The notes: generated from the letters alone by a model not told the origin. Shown: positions 19,179 through 32,600, counted from the first letter of the stretch. The stretch: DNA of 34,824 bases from Smittium culicis (GCA_001970855.1 LSSN01000709.1:1-34824), one strand, 5' to 3'. A program made the numbers and translations.

Positions 19179-19570
19179 TTAACCCATTCAGTAGCGGTTG
19201 GATTTTTTTGAACTGCCAAAATTATCCAACCATACAACAATCTGATAAATTGATATAGTATGTAAATAGTTTATTATTATAAAACTTCAATGTATACAAT
19301 AACAAATGATTATTTATAGACTTATCCAATTATAATTATTAAACAAGCTTAACCCTTTCCCGTCCAAAACTCTTTAAAAAAATCAATTTATTGATATGTC
19401 TACGATTTATAATCAAATTAACTATTTTCTGAAATTTTACAGCAACCCAATATATCTTAAGGTCCCAGAACTTTAGTGTTTTAATTGAACGCTGTTGGAT
19501 GTATTTTGTAAATCAAAATTAGTCTACCGCCCGTGAAAGGGTTAAGAGTGTTGGCCCTAGATAGGGTTAA
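19179..19570 (-). mobile_element. piggyBac-type MITE, family B, host of a nested family A copy
   Basis: The left end, TTAA (19179-19182) with CCCATTCAGTAGCGGTTGG, and the right end, GAGTGTTGGCCCTAGATAGGG plus TTAA (19567-19570), belong to family B. The family A copy at 19349-19545 sits in the TTAA that family B carries in AAGCTTAATAGTG. Taking out the insert and one TTAA leaves 199 bp, the normal length. Ends are mutated relative to the copy at 18308, so this is the older element. Confidence 0.83.
19349..19545 (+). mobile_element. piggyBac-type MITE, family A, nested copy
   Basis: A complete 197-bp copy with TTAA at 19349-19352 and 19542-19545. Ends are CCCTTTCCCGTCCAAAACTC and GTCTACCGCCCGTGAAAGGG. 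It is inserted in the family B element at 19179-19570, which shows that family A was active after that family B copy had settled. Confidence 0.87.
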
Positions 19571-20046
19571 AGAAATTTGTATGGTTAATCTCCTAATAGC
19601 TAACATTGATAAGATAGTATCCCTTCTTGGATCAGTCATGTAGTTCCAAGAGTCACTCTTAACATTTTAGTATCTGTATAATGCCATTTATATTGTTATG
19701 TTTTTCTCTTAATTAAAGATAATTTTTTTTAATAAGATTAAGAGATTTAGAGACATATTTTAATGGAAATTCATCGCATTGCAAATACACATAGATTAAA
19801 TAAAGACTAGTTCCAAAAGTAGCTCAACAAGATATGTATAGCGTATTTATTTTTTACTTTCAGATTTATTTTTAGCTAGTAAGGCTAAAAAAAAATTTCC
19901 CAATATCTATTTTTTTTTTTTGACCATTTATTTCTGTATCTCTAAGAGTTTAAAATCGAAGAATGTGGTTCGAGATTAGGAGAGTATAATTTATTCTGAA
20001 ATTTCTTGGACCATATTTCCGAAACCAAACTAAAAATAAAATCAAT

Positions 20047-20233
20047 TTAACTCTTTCCCGGGTAATAGGCTATTTTTGATATTCCAAATATAGCCAGCTG
20101 TGTTCAGTTAATATACTTTAATTCATGGGATTTATGGAATATTGGGCTTTTGTAAAAATACAGCAAATAATAAACCTGCTATTAAATCATAAATTTGATT
20201 TTTTTTAAAGTGTGTTGAATGTGAAAGAATATT
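20047..20233 (-). mobile_element. piggyBac-type MITE, family A, degenerate right end
   Basis: The left end TTAA (20047-20050) with CTCTTTCCCGGGTAATAGGC is the R end in reverse orientation. The right end GTGTTGAATGTGAAAGAATATTA near 20212-20233 is an eroded L end that has lost the GGG and the clean TTAA. It is about 187 bp. The middle (TGGAATATTGGGC, CAGCAAATAATAAACCTG) aligns with the copy at 20663-20859. Confidence 0.7.
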
Positions 20234-20239
20234 AGCAAA

Positions 20240-20660
20240 ATAGACCATTGATCTTTTCTAATTCCGTGTGAATGATTGATTTAAAGATACCTTTTATGCA
20301 GAAATAATTATAAATAATACTGATTTTCATCAATTTATATAAAAACAACTTAATTTTAGAATCTTTGTATACACGAATGTCATTGCCCAAAGTTGATTTC
20401 TAGATAACAAATATTGCTTCATTTAGCTTCAGCGTATCAAACTTCTAGCAATAAATTAGAGAACTAGCTATCACAAATTCACAATATGTTTGTACATGAT
20501 ACCATAATAAAGGAACCCCGGAATTAAAAAAAGCTTAAAATGACTAGCGTATAATAGTCTAGAAGTTTTATTTTATTCTTTACTTGTTCCGATATATTCT
20601 GAAACTGATTGGATTTGAAAATATGACGTAAATATCCATTTTACTGAACTAACAACATTG
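20240..20660. other. No supportable gene
   Basis: AT-rich spacer between two family A copies. No feature was seen. Confidence 0.4.
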
Positions 20661-20662
20661 TC

Positions 20663-20859
20663 TTAACCCTTTCACGGGCGGTAGACTATTTTTGATCTAC
20701 CAAGTGTAGCCAATTGTGCTCAATTATTATTCCCTAATCCCGAGGCATTATGAATTATTGGCCTGTTGTATAATTACAGCAAATAATAAATTTACTTATA
20801 AATCATAAACGAATCATAAATTTAATTTTTTTAAAGAGTGTTGGACGGGAAAGGGTTAA
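20663..20859 (-). mobile_element. piggyBac-type MITE, family A
   Basis: A complete 197-bp copy with TTAA at 20663-20666 and 20856-20859. The left end is CCCTTTCACGGGCGGTAGAC and the right end GTGTTGGACGGGAAAGGG. It is one of the least mutated copies and a good reference for the family in reverse orientation. Confidence 0.88.
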
Positions 20860-21419
20860 TATTATTATATCTGTATTTTAAATGCTTCAAACATTTAACA
20901 TCCTGAATTTTATCGAATTAACCATTGCTTATAGCCAAATTAACTTTAATTTGTTATCTAATTTTAACTTATTTGAATCAATGTTTTTCTACTAGATATA
21001 AACGAAAATTACATTACAATCTATCTGGGTCATTATTTTGTTAAGCAGTACTTGTTTTTTATTATTGCAGAATTTTATTGTTGTGATATTAATAATAGAA
21101 ACTATGCGGTAAAGCAAAAAAAATATTATTAATGCTGCTGCAAGGCTTAAATAAATTATATTCTAGTGTAAATAAATTCCTCTCCTAGTCGTCAAATCTG
21201 CGAAACTAAAGAAAATTGGGATCAATATACAAACCGAAATATCCGTCCATATATTGCTTTCAAGTGTGCTGTATGACTGATATTACATTCGGCTTTTTAA
21301 TAACGCCCATATAAACAAAATCGAATTTCTAGAAATCATTGAGATCCTAGCCAGGGCATACATATAGCAGGATAAATAGATAATAGGCTCCTACCCAATA
21401 CTGGGAACAATCGGCCTGA

Positions 21420-21545
21420 CTCTCAAAAATAAGCATCTATATGGACGACAGCCTTGTTGCTACCAATCATTTTACTTGTGCAAGGATAATTTTTTATATT
21501 GTATTTAATGAATTAGCTGCTCTTGCTTGTAGTCTTTTTTTCTAA
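21420..21545 (+). pseudogene. Possible reverse transcriptase fragment (YMDD box)
   Basis: A 41-codon forward frame between TGA (21417) and TAA (21543) starts LSKISIYMDDSLVATNHFT, with YMDD at 21438-21449. In reverse transcriptases the Y-x-DD box holds two of the catalytic aspartates and follows a hydrophobic strand, as here; the spacing to the later Ala and Leu residues resembles DIRS and Ty3 enzymes. The 280 bp before it (from 21140) are also GC-richer than the background and probably belong to the same element, but I could not read the finger and palm motifs in one frame. A four-residue motif is weak evidence; the tyrosine-recombinase-like relic 1.1 kb downstream on the same strand raises it. 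Confidence 0.3.
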
Positions 21546-21549
21546 TACA

Positions 21550-21669
21550 TGTAAATATCTTTCGAATCTAAATATCCGAGCATCTTTGTAGGAACAGTAA
21601 TTTTTATATTATGTGTAAATATTCTTCGAACCTAAATATCCGTGCATCTTTGGAGGAATAGTGTTTTTT
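21550..21669. repeat. Imperfect tandem duplication, 64-bp period
   Basis: TGTAAATAT...TCGAA.CTAAATATCCG.GCATCTTTG.AGGAA.AGT occurs at 21550 and again at 21614, with scattered substitutions and one indel. It begins immediately after the stop of the YMDD frame and may be part of the tail or terminal repeat of that element. Confidence 0.75.
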
Positions 21670-21833
21670 TATTTTTTTTTTCCTGCTCACCAGATTTGCC
21701 TTATTTTTAAATATTTACTGAGAGTATTGCCAAATTGAACGCCCTATTCAAACAATAATTTTAGCTGATTTACACCAAAAAATAATAATTCAAATAAATA
21801 AGTACCGCTTATTTCTTTCAGGTCCAGTACTCT

Positions 21834-22032
21834 TTAACCCTTTCAGGGGTGGTTGGCTTTTTTTGAACTACCAAAATTATCCAACCAAACGAAAACATGA
21901 TAAATAAACTTAATATAGTAAAAAATTATTGGCTGGTAAATTTTAAGCGCCCAATAATAAGTATATATAAAATAGTTTAACCAATTACAATTTTTAAGAA
22001 AGTTTAAGAGTGTTTGCCCCGGAAAGGGTTAA
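21834..22032 (-). mobile_element. piggyBac-type MITE, family B
   Basis: A 199-bp copy with TTAA at 21834-21837 and 22029-22032. The left end is CCCTTTCAGGGGTGGTTGGC, followed by the GGTTGG/CCAACC subterminal inverted repeat; the right end is GTGTTTGCCCCGGAAAGGG. It lies between the YMDD fragment and the tyrosine-recombinase-like relic. Confidence 0.86.
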
Positions 22033-22270
22033 ATATATGGATTTGTTTATTCGTTTATAGTTTAAATTTAAGTTAACTTATGAGAAATTCTGATAGAAGA
22101 AATGACTTTGCTTCAGCTATTGTTGTTGACTTGAATATTCATTAGTTGTAAATACTACTGGCGAAATCGAAACGGCACTTTGGTTTTTCTATTATTATAA
22201 AACTTTGAAATTTTTATTTGCTAAAAAAAAGAAATAGTTTTACTCATTAGCCATAGTTTTTTATGCAAGT

Positions 22271-22467
22271 TTAACCCTAAATATCCAACACTTTTTAAAA
22301 AAATCAGTTTATTGATTTGATTATGATTAATAATGAAATTATCTATTTGCTGTTTTTTTACAACATACCAATACTTCTTAAAGCCTCGGGATTAAATTTT
22401 TTTTAATTGAACAATATTAGCTATATTTTGTCGATCAAAAACAGTCTACCGCACGGGAAAGGGCTAA
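22271..22467 (+). mobile_element. piggyBac-type MITE, family A, mutated ends
   Basis: 197 bp from TTAA (22271-22274) with CCCTAAATATCCAACACTTT to GTCTACCGCACGGGAAAGGG and CTAA (22464-22467), where the right TTAA has a T-to-C change. The left terminal repeat carries several substitutions, so the copy is old. The interior aligns well with the copy at 11179-11374. Confidence 0.83.
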
Positions 22468-22560
22468 CTAAATAGTTAGTCTTTTTCTCTTGAAAGAGCG
22501 AAATGCATTAATTGGTTTAGGGGTTTAATAATGTAATTTTTTAAGAACGCTATACTAAAA

Positions 22561-22806
22561 TTTCACACAGGTATACACTGTCTTTGATCGGAGATATTGA
22601 AAGAAACAACCAGCGATTCCAGATGTGGAGCATCTGGAAAAAGAATGATCTGATTCGTTCAGCAGCTTATTTTAGGAGAGTATGTCGATAATTCCCTCGT
22701 TTGGTTAGGAGCCTATTCTGTATTAGCCCTGTTAGATGTAGGCACAGACTAGAGGCTCAATGATCTTTACGAATTCGATTTTGTTAGAACTAACTTAACT
22801 CCATAA
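22561..22806 (+). pseudogene. Possible tyrosine recombinase relic (DIRS-type)
   Basis: One forward frame with stops at 22585, 22651, 22750 and 22804 reads continuously protein-like. The segment VWLGAYSVLALLDVGTD, stop, RLNDLYEFDF resembles box I of tyrosine recombinases, a hydrophobic helix then T-x-x-R-x-x-(D/E)-L with the first catalytic arginine, here AGG at 22753. DIRS retroelements carry such a recombinase downstream of a reverse transcriptase on the same strand, which is the arrangement here with the YMDD fragment at 21438. Box II (H-x-x-R and Tyr) was not found; readable sequence fades after about 22950. The loss of coding capacity is certain, the family is tentative. Confidence 0.33.
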
Positions 22807-22869
22807 CTGCTTTTAACTTCAGTCACCCAGCCTACTTGAATAAATGATTAGGTAGATCTTATGGTTTGA

Positions 22870-23480
22870 CGATTGATCCCATTTCCTTTTAGGTACGCAG
22901 CCAGTATACCAGAAGAGACTTTTATTAGTATTAGAAGTTCTGTCTTTTTATGATTTAAATCGACTTTGCTGTATTTTAGCCATATTTAATGCATAGTTTC
23001 TGTTATTTTTATCTTACCAAAAAAATTCCGTGATAAAAAAAACTATATCGTTAGAAGATGGCGGGATATTTGAAGAAAAAAAAAATCAATTGTTTCGGTA
23101 AAAATTGTGAAACTTTCTTTTTCGAACGTGGGATAGGAATAGGAAAAAATATTCTGGCTTTTGAGGAGTTTAAAAACTAACTAATCCGTTGTTAAAATAT
23201 TTTATTTTATAAATTACATGATTATTTAATAAAATTCTAATTTAAAAAATATATATGCTGATTAATGATAAATTATAAACGTATTTTTAAAAATAAAATC
23301 GCTGTAATACTAAATATTTTCAAATCTGCTAATGATAAAATTGTGTTTTAAAGACAATAGCCTGAATGATGTTTTAAATCCTTATCAATGCATATTATTC
23401 AAAATATACATGTAATATTTAAATACCTGAATTAAAATTCATTGTCAAAATAAATGATGAGCATGATTAAACACTAAGAT
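22870..23480. other. No supportable gene
   Basis: The first 90 bp continue the GC-richer relic; a short readable frame FRYAASIPEETFISIRSSV lies near 22890-22946. From about 22960 the sequence becomes very AT-rich with no feature. Confidence 0.35.
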
Positions 23481-23483
23481 TCT

Positions 23484-23680
23484 TTAACCCTTTCACGGGC
23501 AGTAGACCTTTTTTGATCTACATAATTTAGAAAATTAGATTCATTAAAAGAAACATAATTCCGAGGCTATTAGAATTATTGGTTAGTTGTATACTAGCAG
23601 CAAATAATAAATATACGTATAAATCATAAACGAATCAATTAATTTATTTTTTCAATGAGCGTTGGGCGGGAAAGGGTTAA
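23484..23680 (-). mobile_element. piggyBac-type MITE, family A
   Basis: A complete 197-bp copy with TTAA at 23484-23487 and 23677-23680. The left end is CCCTTTCACGGGCAGTAGAC and the right end GCGTTGGGCGGGAAAGGG. It marks the right edge of the MITE-rich region. Confidence 0.88.
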
Positions 23681-23689
23681 TTGCGAGAA

Positions 23690-26600
23690 TTTCTAAAGAA
23701 AATAATTTAAATAGAAAAACCTATATTTAATTTTTTTTATAATAAATTCTTTTTTATATTTTTATCCGCTATCATTTCTTTAATAATCATAAATTAAGGT
23801 AAATATTAGATTCTATGTATGTTTAATATATTAATTAGAAATTAAAGTTTAATACATCTCAAAGCTACAATATTAATTTTTGTTATCTTGTTGAAAATTT
23901 TAAAAAAATATATTAAATTAATTAGAATAATATGAAAAAAATTCATATATGGGATATTCTTAGTGTAAGCGGATTTTTTTCCACAGAAATTCCTTTACCT
24001 ATAATTGTTAGGCAGATTTATTTTCCGTATCAGATAAATCATTCGATAATATTTTTTAAATTAGATTTAAAAATAAAAGCTATTTTTCCAAGTTGAAAAA
24101 ACTTATTAGGAAAATTTCAGCTCCTCGAAATAATCACTCATATACCATGTTTGGATTTTAAAACATTAGTCTTATAATAACTCATTTTAAACCGCAGCGC
24201 TATCGGCAATACTTATATTGTTACATTTTTTTTCAAAATATTATTTTAATAATAATAGCTCGTACTTATATCCATTTATGAGATGTGCAAGTTTATAGGA
24301 AGCTTAATTTGGATTAATGAGTAATAATCTTATATAGGAGCCGATTTATATTTGTATCCTTATTTATAATTTTTTTAAAAAACTAGGGATTTATTTTAGT
24401 GCTTGCTTTTTAACTAAAAATACTATATTTTATTTAAAAATATGACTTCTACCCTCACAATATAATTTTATTTGTGTTTATTAATTAGTATTAAAAAAAA
24501 TTTCAATACTTTATCAATAGCATCAGCTTTTAGCCATTGAAGTAAATTTCTTGATTTAATATAAAAGAACCGTTTCAATATTACTGATACTATGCTTATT
24601 AATAAACTTATTGAATGTCATATTGCATTAATTACGCTATTATTTAGATTTTTATTGATTATTATAATATTACTTGTTATTTTAATCTTTAGAATACATA
24701 ATTATGATTCTTTTTATATAATTTTTTTCATAAAAATAAAATTTTTAATGATATGAATAGCTGTCTATTTTAATAAATTATTATATAAGTAAATGATCAA
24801 TATTAATATACTTGCATAAGTAAAATATCAGCGAATAATTATTTACAACTCCAAAATTACGATGATATAATTTTTAAAGGAGAAACATCAGTAATAAACG
24901 AGCGAGATAAAAATAAGCTATTTATTCTTCAGAGATATTTAACCCAAAAAAAATTCTATAAATCAGCTCAAAATGGAATCTAACAGAAATTAAAGTTAAT
25001 TCAATTTTAATTTATAATATGTTTAAAAAAATAGATAACAGGTAAGGATCATAATTACTAATGTATGAAGAAATATAAACGATTTTTTTATTCTTTACCA
25101 AGGAACTAAAAAACTAAATTACCGCATGTCAAATATATAATAGTTTAATTAGTTTTTATAAGCATTGAGTAAATTTTATTTATAATTTTAGAAAAAAATA
25201 CAAACTTTATAAATTATTAACAAATGTCGAAAATAAAAAAATATTTTATAAATTAATTAATTATAACTGTAAAATAAATTAGATTTTTGATGATAAAATT
25301 AAACCTGTATATATTCATGTTACAATGATTGGTATTTTAGACTAAAATAAAATATGTCCAGTAAATATTATCCCCATTCGATAATTCTGATACTAATTTT
25401 AATACTCTATTTCATTACTCTGTATATAATAATCGTTGCGCATATTATTGTAAAAATAATCAAAAAAAAACTTCTTTGATGCGAAGGCTCCATTTATAAA
25501 AATTTTATGAAATTTAATTCCTATTAAATGCTGTAAATATCATGATGAATTAGGGATTCTTTAATTAAGAAGTAAATTTGCTTTATTATAATATATTCTG
25601 AGTTTGGACCCCATTTTTATTCGCTTTTCATTCTTAATTCTCAAGTTGGGTATTATATATAATATGAATATTGAAAAATAAAATATAATTTTTTCAATCT
25701 ATAATCTATAATCTATAATCTATGTTTAACTGAGTCTTGTAATAATTTTAAATGTGATCCTGGTAAAAATCTCATGTAAATCTTATAATAGTTACAAATT
25801 AAATGTCGACAAAGTATAATTAATAAAAATACTTTATATATTACATTTAATGAAATCAAAAATATTAAAATATCAACAAAACGGAATTAGAAAATAATTA
25901 TTTTGATAAGACATTACGATTCTATAAAGAAAAATTTATGGTAAAAAGGCTTAAAAAGAATTATCAGACATTTTAAAAACTTTTGAAATTGTCAATTGAA
26001 TTAATATTAATAAATTAATTATAATTATTGAATTATTGAGAGTAAAAAGCTATGATAACTAATTTTTGCTTAGCATTCAGACCCCACATCGTTTTACTGG
26101 TAGTATTTTAATTTTCATGTTTGGGTGCAAGATAAATTTAAATTAGTGCGGATTACTTGTTAACTCAATATATTTTAACTATTTTTTGATACTATATCTC
26201 AGCACTTTTTTTATTATTTTTAATTTAATTAATTATTTTCACTTCATATATTTAGGTTTTTATTTTTATTAAACCTCTAAATTTTATAAATTTCTATGCA
26301 TAATAGTTTAATAAAATATTATCTAATAAAAACTTTCTCATTTTTTATTAATTAATTATTTAAATTTGGTTTAATTAAATATATGTTAATGATTAATTGG
26401 CTCGATTAAGTAATTTTTATTAAGATTTTAATTATTTATTATAATTTTTTGACTTTCTCTATTTCTGAAATAAATTTAATTATTAGCAAAAAAAATAGTT
26501 CAATAATAGTGATAATAATTATCAAATAGAGAAAATTCTAATTTAATTATTTATTTTAACCATTTATAAACAATATTGGCAGGTTAAAATTCTTTTGGAT

Positions 26601-29600
26601 ATAATAATTGACTAAAGAAAACTCTTCATAAAATTTTTTCTTGAAGATTATCAGTATTTTTATTATGGAAATAGAACATTTTAATTATTTTTTTTATAGT
26701 GGATTTAATATCTTCCATGTTTATGGTATAGTTTAATTCCCATTTTATACTTTAATTTTTTGGTCATAAAAATTTCTAGCGAGCTAATATCGTCGAATTC
26801 ATTATTATTTATGTCGCTAACCTGTATTGGGCGATTTTTTTTATATACCATGTAAATTAATGTGAGCTATAGATATTAATCCCATCCTTACCAGATTCCA
26901 TTTTATATTCATCGATACTTAGTCCCTTTAATGTTCTTTACTGGTGATATAAAAATGAATTAACTCTTTATAATTAAAATTTTTTACCAAAATAAATACA
27001 TTTAATTTTATGGCATTTCAATTTCTTAAAATTTAATTATTTTAAATTATATTTGTTCCTATCGAAAATCAATTTGATTTTGTTATTTTTTAATTTGAAA
27101 AGCCATGGATATATATTAACTAGTTTCAAAAAGTTCTATTTCTGAAATCAGAATATTTTGTGTTGCAATAGCGCACCAATCACGAAATATAAATTCTAAA
27201 TTAGGCTTCTTCTTTAATTTTTTAAGTCATATTTTTCTATTTAATGCCTGATTTTTTATATTCATTAATTTATATCAATTTCTGATTTTAAAATTCATTT
27301 TCATTTATTTACCCCCATATATATTTTTAGCACCATTTTTATATTTTTTTCATAGAATTTATTGTTAATTAATATAAATTAACAACAAATTTTCGGTTTT
27401 TTTGAATATTTTTATAAGTTCTTAAATATTTCTGATTAGTTATTAGTATACTTTTAGATTATGTTTAATAAGCTCACTGTGAAAAAAAAAAAACGAAACT
27501 ATTTTTCAGATACTTTTTTTGATATTTATAAAAAAAAATGCTGAATTTTTTTATTTAGAAAATAAGTTTAAACTTTAATTATTGACTTTGTTATTATCAA
27601 AAGTTATATTATTTATCGAGCTCAATATTTTTTGAAATTTAACGATTTTTAACCAACTTAATTCGGTCTGAAATATACTCCAATAATGATTTTTTTTAGC
27701 GATTTGAAGCTTCGCAGATAGATTCGAATATCGAAAATTATAACTAGAAATCATAATTGTGATTATAAAGCATCAAATTTTATTAGATATATAAACCCAA
27801 ATACAGAATAAAATCCTTATAATTATGTGGATTAAATGTTATATTCTTGAATAAAAAATTTACACCCTCAGATTTATTTTAAATACGCATACGTTATTGA
27901 TTTTAATATGAATCAGATTTCTTTAAAACGCATGTATCTTAAAATTAGATTTTATCAATAAATTTTAAATTAGACCTCAATAGATATATGATATTTTTAT
28001 AATATGATCGATTTGATCATTAAGAGTTTTTTTTTTACTTTAGGATGTGAATTAAAGTCGACCAATCTTTTAAATGAATTATTATTGTTATGTATTTTTA
28101 TCACTTAATTAATCATAAGTTGTAAATTTTAGATCCATTAGATTTCATATAGTTCTACAGCTTCTAAAAAATTGTGAACAGATCCGAATGATTTTTTAAC
28201 CAATGATAATCCTTAAAATAGTTTTCCGAAAGAAATAAAAAAAAATCTTTTATTTATTTAAAAAATATTATATTGTGTGTAATATATTCTTACATATCTT
28301 TAGTTAATATCTTGGTATCTAAAAATTATCAATACTATATAAAATTGAATACTCAATAATTACAATAACTTATTTATTGATAATTTCTAATTCTCTCTAT
28401 AATTGAATTCCAATACCTTTTCTTTTATCTTGTTTTAAATTTATCTTAATTTCGCGATTGTAAAACAACTTTAGAAAAATCAAAATTTTAGTCTTACGAA
28501 TATTTTATTTTTATATACAATATATAATTATTGATTAATTATATCGTATAATGTATTATCAGAGTAAATCACTTTTCATCTAGAATATATATTATTTTAT
28601 ATATTTCAACGAAATAATTCAAAGTATTTAAAAAAAATTTTTTAACTGATTTTATTACATCACGCAGTACTTAGTGATTATTATAGAATTATTAACATCA
28701 TATAAGGGGAAATATTGTTTATTTTATAGCTTATTGTTAATTAGTTATTTAGGAAGATACTTTGGTATAATTATCTAAATTTATCTTGGATATATAATAT
28801 TTTTGTATTATAAAGTATAATATCTAATTCGTGTTTAGTATCTAATAACTTCAAATCTTTGATCGTTTATGCGAGTCACAATTAAGTAATTCAACGATTT
28901 TTAAGGTACTTATTTTAATTGTGTTTTCAAGTAATATGACCTAATCACAAATTATTTAAATAATCAATTTCATAAATTTGGACATTTTATTATAATTATT
29001 ACAGTTTAACAAATTTTATTTATTTAAAGTTTACGGTTTCTAATTGAATAATGATGTTTTTTTTACATTTTTTTATTACTCTGAATCAAAAAGACTGAAG
29101 AATAAGAGAATCGTAAATTATATTTTATAAAGTAAATGTAATTATAAAATTTTATAATCATTTCATAAATTGATGATATTTATTTTAATTATCTATTAAA
29201 TCACAAATGACCTATAAAAAACATATAATTCAATGGTATGAGTATTATAATTTATTATTTATGTTTTATTTCAGATATATTAGGCTATTATAATATGCTC
29301 TTAAACATTTTTTAACAAAATAGTGACTTAATTAAATTTTATGACTCAAAGAAAAGTTTTATTTATTAGCAAAAAAAAAAATAGAATAATATCCATTAAA
29401 AGTGTATTAGAAAATAATTATTCAATTATAGTAATAAAGAATCATTTTGTTAAAATAAACTAATTTATTACTCTTATTCATAAAAAAAAGGAAAATCGAA
29501 ATGCTCTATTTAAAATTAATTCAATAACATCAAAAGTCACAAAAAAATACTTAGCTTCATAAAATATTTTTTTAACGTTAGATAAATAAAATTTGAATTG

Positions 29601-32600
29601 TGAAAGCATAATTAGCTTAAAATTATCGATAATATGTTTAATATAGATATCAAATCACAAAAATACATATATAAAAAGAATTATTAATATTATTGATCTG
29701 ATTTTAATAAATAAACTATATATTTCAAAGACCATAACAACTTCGACTAATAAAATATAAAAAGCCATTGCAAAAATTTACTAGAGTTTTTTACTATATA
29801 ATTAATTTCAAATTTCTGTTAAATCTCAATAGTTATTAATTCTATAGCTATAATTAAAATAATATAAAATAATATTTCTATTATTAATAATCAAAAAAAT
29901 TCTATTAAAAAAAGAAAAAAATGTATTAATTTTTTCAATTAAATAATAAAATAATTTCATAAGTCATCAATTTTTAATAATTGTGGCTAGATATAATTAA
30001 ATTATGAATTAGATTTTAATAAATTATGTATATTATAACATGGATCAACTAATTGCGTAAAAAATAATTATTAAACGTGGCATAGATAAATATTATTTCG
30101 TATAGATTTAATGTGTCTTCATTATATTTCAATACTTATCATCCCTTTCCTGTAAAATTTAAGGCAAATTGAAAATTTTTGTATTGAAGTAATTTATCAA
30201 ATTTAAATGCTGAAATCAAAATAAATCTTCAATTTTATTTTTTGTATCCATGGAATTATTTAAAAAATATAATTTATACCAGAAAATAATAATCTATGAA
30301 GATAATTATTATGCAGAATCCACTAGGCCTTATCTAATAACCTTCAGTAAATTGGAAATTTATCAAAGGGGCAGCTAATTATTAATAATGCGAGAAATAT
30401 TATTACAAAAAAAATAGTGATGGTTCTAAGAAAAAAAAACTAGAATAAGCTTATATAAATGATTTAACGTGATAGCTCACATTAATCAATTTCTTATTTA
30501 TACAATAGTCGGCATAACGTATTTTACCATCGAATTTATGAAAATAATAGTCGAATTATTTTCAATACAATTTTATAAATATAAAAACTATCAGTTTTTC
30601 TAAAAGGAATAAGCTAGAAAAAAAAGCTACTTTTTAATTTGGCAAATAAAATAATGTTAAATTCTGTACAAAATATCAGGCTATTTTTAAAAAAAATATA
30701 AATTAAAGTCTAGAAAAAATATAAATAAATTCTCATTAGCCAAAAAAAGATTTCGTATCCACAGTGTTTTATTGAAATAGCGTAAAGATTCACTTCAATA
30801 AACGATTTTTCAGCCTGTCCGTATAATATATATCAATTATACCCAATAAAATAAATTTAAGGTAATAATATTTTTAATTTAATGTTGATACATTTATAAT
30901 ATAGTCATGATTATAATATAGCTTCAAGAATAGAGATTTTCTGATAAAAAATAAAATAATTAATTGATAAATAAAATATTTAAGAATATTTAATCAACGT
31001 GTTTGATGAAAGTTCTGATTCTAATAATTAAATTTATTTATAAAGTAAATTCAAATATAATAAAACTGATTAAATTATTAATCTTCTTTTATTTATTTGT
31101 ATAGTAAAAAGTTTTTTTTTTGATAAGATAATTGTATATTTTATTCTAAAAATAGTCAAACAATATTTGAATATTTCTGAATAACTTTATTTTTTGCAAT
31201 TTATTTGATTTCCACAGCGTTCATACTTTTTTATTTATATAAATAACTAGACTCAGTCGGGTTTAGTTTAAAATATATTTATTTGTAAATGTTAAAAAAC
31301 CTGAAAATTGATTTACAATTCTTAAAATGATTTTTTTACGATTTTTTCAATTAAAATGTCTAGTATTTAGTTTTGCTGGTTATTTTGTTTATATTATCAA
31401 TTGTGTTATTAAATCATGATTTAATTTATACCTACTCTTTAAATGAAGCATTGATATTATTTTCTATTCAATGTATATTTTATATTATTCTACAATACTT
31501 GATTTTAACACAATTAGTACCTGAGACAATTTCAAATTTATATTCGTTAGATTTATTTATAGTTTTAACTTGAAAATTAAATCATTACGTCAACTAAAAT
31601 CTAAAAATTATTATTATTTTTTTTTTGATATCCCATCCAATTCAAACGAGTAAATCAATTAAAATAAATGAAATTCACACTTGATTTAGTTCATTTAGTA
31701 ATTAAAAATAATATGATTAATATCCACCCTTAAAATCAATATTTGATATCTATTACGTCTTTAAAATAGCTTTGATAATACTTTAAACCAATAATTTTTT
31801 AATTGAAATTAAAAGTGAAAAGTGTAAATTTTTTATTTATAATTGTGTATTAGGGTGATCAGTAAACGAATTTAACCTTTCTATGAAAAATAATTTAAAG
31901 ATTATTTTACACTTTTTATTCAGTATACATATATACAGAAGGTCAACATATTAAAATTTAAAATTGACTATGTCAAACATCTTGTAATCATTCTAATAAA
32001 TTAAGGATTATTAGATAACGATATAGTAGACAACTTCAATGGATAAGAGGGTTTCTTTGCTAGAAATATCATTTAATAGTGTAAATTAGATAAGATTATA
32101 CGTCTAGCTAAACGCTTTGTTCGATTTTATTTTCTAATTGCACCAAAAGAATAAATTCAAACTTTATAATAGAAAATATTTATTAGAAAAGGTTTCATAT
32201 TTTGATTTAATCACCCGTAAATTGATAAATATAATATTCATTCCAGTATTAAATCTAATAAGATTAATGCTACGATAGTAATTCCTAAATTATATATAAA
32301 TTAAATTTATTGATAAATATAAAACATAGCTTTTTTATATTGTAGCTAATTAAGTTTAAAAAATAAATGGAGAGGGATTTCGCTTTTTATCATGTCTTTA
32401 TGGTTAAATCACTTAGGTTGACGCTATTTATAAAAGGTAAAGGTTGATCAATATTATTATGGAGGTATTCTTATCAAATTTTTATTTTTTAATAGATGAT
32501 ATATACTATATGTGGGATTCTATACGAAGAATGTACTTTTACGTATAAAGAGTTACAGCGAGTGAAATTTTATATTTAATTTATATCCAGTAAATGCAAT

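Noticed and set aside
19963..19980. GGTTCGAGATTA resembling a tRNA B box
   Set aside because: No T-stem pairing, no A box at the right distance and no acceptor stem.
30141..30367. CCCTTTCCTG and AAAGGGGC about 220 bp apart
   Set aside because: No TTAA flanks and no internal similarity to either MITE family.
31373..31573. 66-codon hydrophobic ORF in the right desert
   Set aside because: Leu/Ile/Phe/Tyr-rich peptides are expected by chance in such A/T-rich DNA; no supporting motif, start context or neighbour.
31870..31890. TTAACCTTTC word resembling a MITE end
   Set aside because: No matching right end within 250 bp and no family-specific bases.
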